From Novosphingobium sp. SG707 (GTDB taxonomy: Bacteria > Pseudomonadota > Alphaproteobacteria > Sphingomonadales > Sphingomonadaceae): a DNA stretch of 64,000 bases. The translations under genes were made by a program, and so were the position numbers. Positions 62,464 to 64,000 of the stretch are shown here, in pieces. Location: assembly GCF_012275515.1 (NCBI RefSeq), contig NZ_JAAZQL010000001.1:913006-977005 (forward strand). The letters are read 5' to 3'. Each line of letters starts with the position of its first letter. Positions within the stretch are counted from its first letter, which is position 1. Under the pieces are notes generated by a model. It was not told where the DNA came from. It made no database searches and worked only from the letters and a program-made list of their open reading frames with translations.

Positions 62464-63291
62464 TCAGGCCCACTGCATTTCGCCGGTGGCGACCTTGGCG
62501 CCGATGTCGAGCGCGACGCCCATGCCGAGGTCCGGGAAGCGCGCTTCCATCGCGGCCTTGAGCGCGGTGGAATCCTTGGCCGCGCCCAGCGCTTCCTCAA
62601 AGGCGAGGAGATAGGATTTTGTGTGTTCGATCGCGGGCAGACCGAGGGCGGCGTCGCTCTCCATATGCCCGGGCACGACGATCGCCGGATTGCGGGCGGC
62701 GATCTCATCAAGGTTCCTGATCCAGACAGCGCGCTGTTCCTTGGCCTGAGTGTCGGCGGTCCAGACATGGACGCCCGAGAAGATCAGCACGCCGCCGAAC
62801 ACGGCCTGCAGCGACGGCACCCAGAGGTAGCGGCGATTGGCGAGGCCTTCAGCCGCCACGATCTCAACGGTCTCGCCATCGACCGACAGCGCGGGGCCGT
62901 CAAACGCTTCCGGAAAGACAATGTCGTCGAGCGTTTGCGGGCCGTTTTCCTTAAGCTGCGGGGCCCAGGCGGCGAGCTTCTTTTCGACATTGCCCTTGAT
63001 CGCGGCGATTGTCTCCGATGCGGCGATGACCCTGGCATCCGGAAAGGCCTCGCGCACCGGTTTTATGCTGAAATAATAATCGGGGTCCGACTGGCTGATG
63101 TAGATGGTCGTCAGCACCTTGCCGGTAGCCTTGATCGCATCGGCCAGCGCTTTGCCATCGGGATAGGTGAAACCGCCATCGATCAGCAGCGCTTCACTCG
63201 GGCCGGTCAGCAGCACCGGCGCGCGGAAGAAGCCATTCTGGCCGGCGGGGAAATGTTGCCAGGTCAGGGCGGTTTGAGGTGCGGTGGTCAT
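62464..63291 (-). CDS. Metallo-beta-lactamase-fold protein with degenerate metal site
   Basis: The 275-residue protein has the MBL fold: LLTGPSEALLIDGGFTYPDG at the N-terminus and VFGGVLIFSGVHVW, then IVVPGHM toward the C-terminus. The metal motif HxHxDH is replaced by SQSDPDYY (Gln67, Asp69, Asp71, Tyr72), so the usual two-zinc site is unlikely. The distal GH in VPGH is kept. It is in an operon-like row with a DsbA-family gene upstream and an NTF2-like remnant downstream. Function unknown. Confidence 0.82.
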   Translation of the reverse strand: MTTAPQTALTWQHFPAGQNGFFRAPVLLTGPSEALLIDGGFTYPDGKALADAIKATGKVLTTIYISQSDPDYYFSIKPVREAFPDARVIAASETIAAIKGNVEKKLAAWAPQLKENGPQTLDDIVFPEAFDGPALSVDGETVEIVAAEGLANRRYLWVPSLQAVFGGVLIFSGVHVWTADTQAKEQRAVWIRNLDEIAARNPAIVVPGHMESDAALGLPAIEHTKSYLLAFEEALGAAKDSTALKAAMEARFPDLGMGVALDIGAKVATGEMQWA

Positions 63292-63328
63292 CGAATGTCT
63301 CCTTTGCGGCGGTGGCGTTCAGGCTGGG

Positions 63329-63961
63329 TCACGCCGCCTGCAATTGCTGAGCCAAAGCATCGAGGTCGCCGAACAGGATGTTGCCCGGCACCGGGCGGCG
63401 GCCACGCGCATCCTCAAGGATCAAGGCCGGCACGCCCTGCAGGCCAAACTGCGCCATATCGGCGCGAGCCGCGTCGATGCGGTCGCGATAGGCGGCAAGC
63501 AGTTCGGCATCGGGCGTAAGGACAAGGCGGGCCGCGTCGGCAAAGCCTGCACCGGCCAGCGTATCGGCCACCACGGCAAGATCGGCATTGTTGCGGCCAT
63601 CCACATAGCGGACGTGTTGCAGCAGCTTCAGGGCCTCGATCTCGCGATCAGGCGCGGTCCGGGCGACGGCCACCACGCCTAGGGTGGCGGGCGCGGAGTC
63701 AAACAGGCCATTGACCGCGCCCAGCACCTGGGTGCGATAGGCGTCGGAAAATACCTGTCCGGTGAGGCGCGCGATGCGCTGGTCATTCTGCCAGGCATAG
63801 GCGGCGAAGGAGGCGTCCATAGGGCGGGCGTTCTGTCCGGCAAACAGGCCGGTGGGTGCAAGCTGCAAGGTGACGCCGTCGAGGCGCGAAAGCCGTTCCA
63901 ACGCCGGGGCGGCACCATAGCACCAGCCGCAAAGAGGATCGAAGAGATAAGTGATTCGCAT
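63329..63961 (-). CDS. DsbA family thioredoxin-fold protein
   Basis: The 210-residue protein has a thioredoxin fold with an active site CGWC at residues 11-14 (FDPLCGWCYGAAP), a large helical insert and the cis-Pro loop GLQGVPALILEDARG. It lacks a signal peptide, so it is cytosolic, like the FrnE/DsbA group. It precedes the MBL-fold gene by 37 bases and may share its promoter. No other gene is seen from 63962 to the right edge. Confidence 0.87.
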   Translation of the reverse strand: MRITYLFDPLCGWCYGAAPALERLSRLDGVTLQLAPTGLFAGQNARPMDASFAAYAWQNDQRIARLTGQVFSDAYRTQVLGAVNGLFDSAPATLGVVAVARTAPDREIEALKLLQHVRYVDGRNNADLAVVADTLAGAGFADAARLVLTPDAELLAAYRDRIDAARADMAQFGLQGVPALILEDARGRRPVPGNILFGDLDALAQQLQAA

Positions 63962-64000
63962 GGTTGAAACCTCGAGTTCGTCTGGATGCAGGATAGCGCC

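Overview
The window is high-GC bacterial DNA with densely packed genes and many ATGA stop/start overlaps. The gene content points to an alphaproteobacterium, most likely a sphingomonad such as Novosphingobium: an AST arginine pathway with two AstA copies, an aerobic cob cluster, many TonB receptors and NodT-type efflux operons. No rRNA, tRNA, CRISPR array or insertion sequence was recognised.

Region 1 (1-13203) is amino-acid catabolism. A TetR regulator and a secreted nucleoside-hydrolase-like protein precede a five-gene arginine succinyltransferase operon: astA, astB, a second astA, astD and an M20 metallohydrolase in the place where astE would be expected. A LysR regulator and a DUF1338 2-oxoadipate dioxygenase/decarboxylase (HglS-like) follow on the other strand. 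Next come a MATE exporter and an Lrp/AsnC regulator, divergent from phhA-phhB (phenylalanine to tyrosine).

Region 2 (13258-27482) is metal homeostasis. On the minus strand lies a nickel/cobalt resistance locus in the order cnrY-X-H-C-B-A: membrane anti-sigma factor, periplasmic metal sensor, ECF sigma factor, and RND outer-membrane, adaptor and pump proteins. A four-gene set follows it (DUF4198, a small secreted protein, a HupE/UreJ permease and a membrane-anchored protein). On the plus strand are a DJ-1/PfpI protein, a ribbon-helix-helix protein, a DUF2946 protein, an OprC-like copper TonB receptor and a TonB protein.

Region 3 (27540-41172) is mixed accessory content: a CLC channel, proline iminopeptidase, a DUF2239/GIY-YIG divergent pair, and a GntR-controlled set (DUF35, thiolase-like protein, acyl-CoA ligase) that ends at a wrecked Rieske-dioxygenase gene. 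An aromatic-acid-type MFS transporter, a Tat-exported TIM-barrel protein and a second TonB receptor complete it.

Region 4 (41256-56344) is cobalamin biosynthesis. Two cobalamin riboswitches, one before a NiCoT cobalt/nickel permease and one before cobW, lead into cobN-G-H-I-J-(K)-L-E-M-B-F-O. cobK lies on the opposite strand, and its start codon overlaps that of cobL. The cobalt logic of the window is coherent: B12-sensing RNA controls uptake and synthesis, while the cnr system removes excess Ni/Co.

Region 5 (56378-64000) holds a three-gene RND efflux operon with NodT-type outer-membrane factor, a broken NTF2-like gene, a degenerate metallo-beta-lactamase-fold protein and a DsbA-family protein.

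The most interesting points are: a two-part promoter-like motif repeated exactly before cnrY and cnrC; the cobK/cobL start-codon overlap; the two riboswitch leaders sharing sequence beyond the aptamer; the AST operon variant; and the dioxygenase deletion scar.
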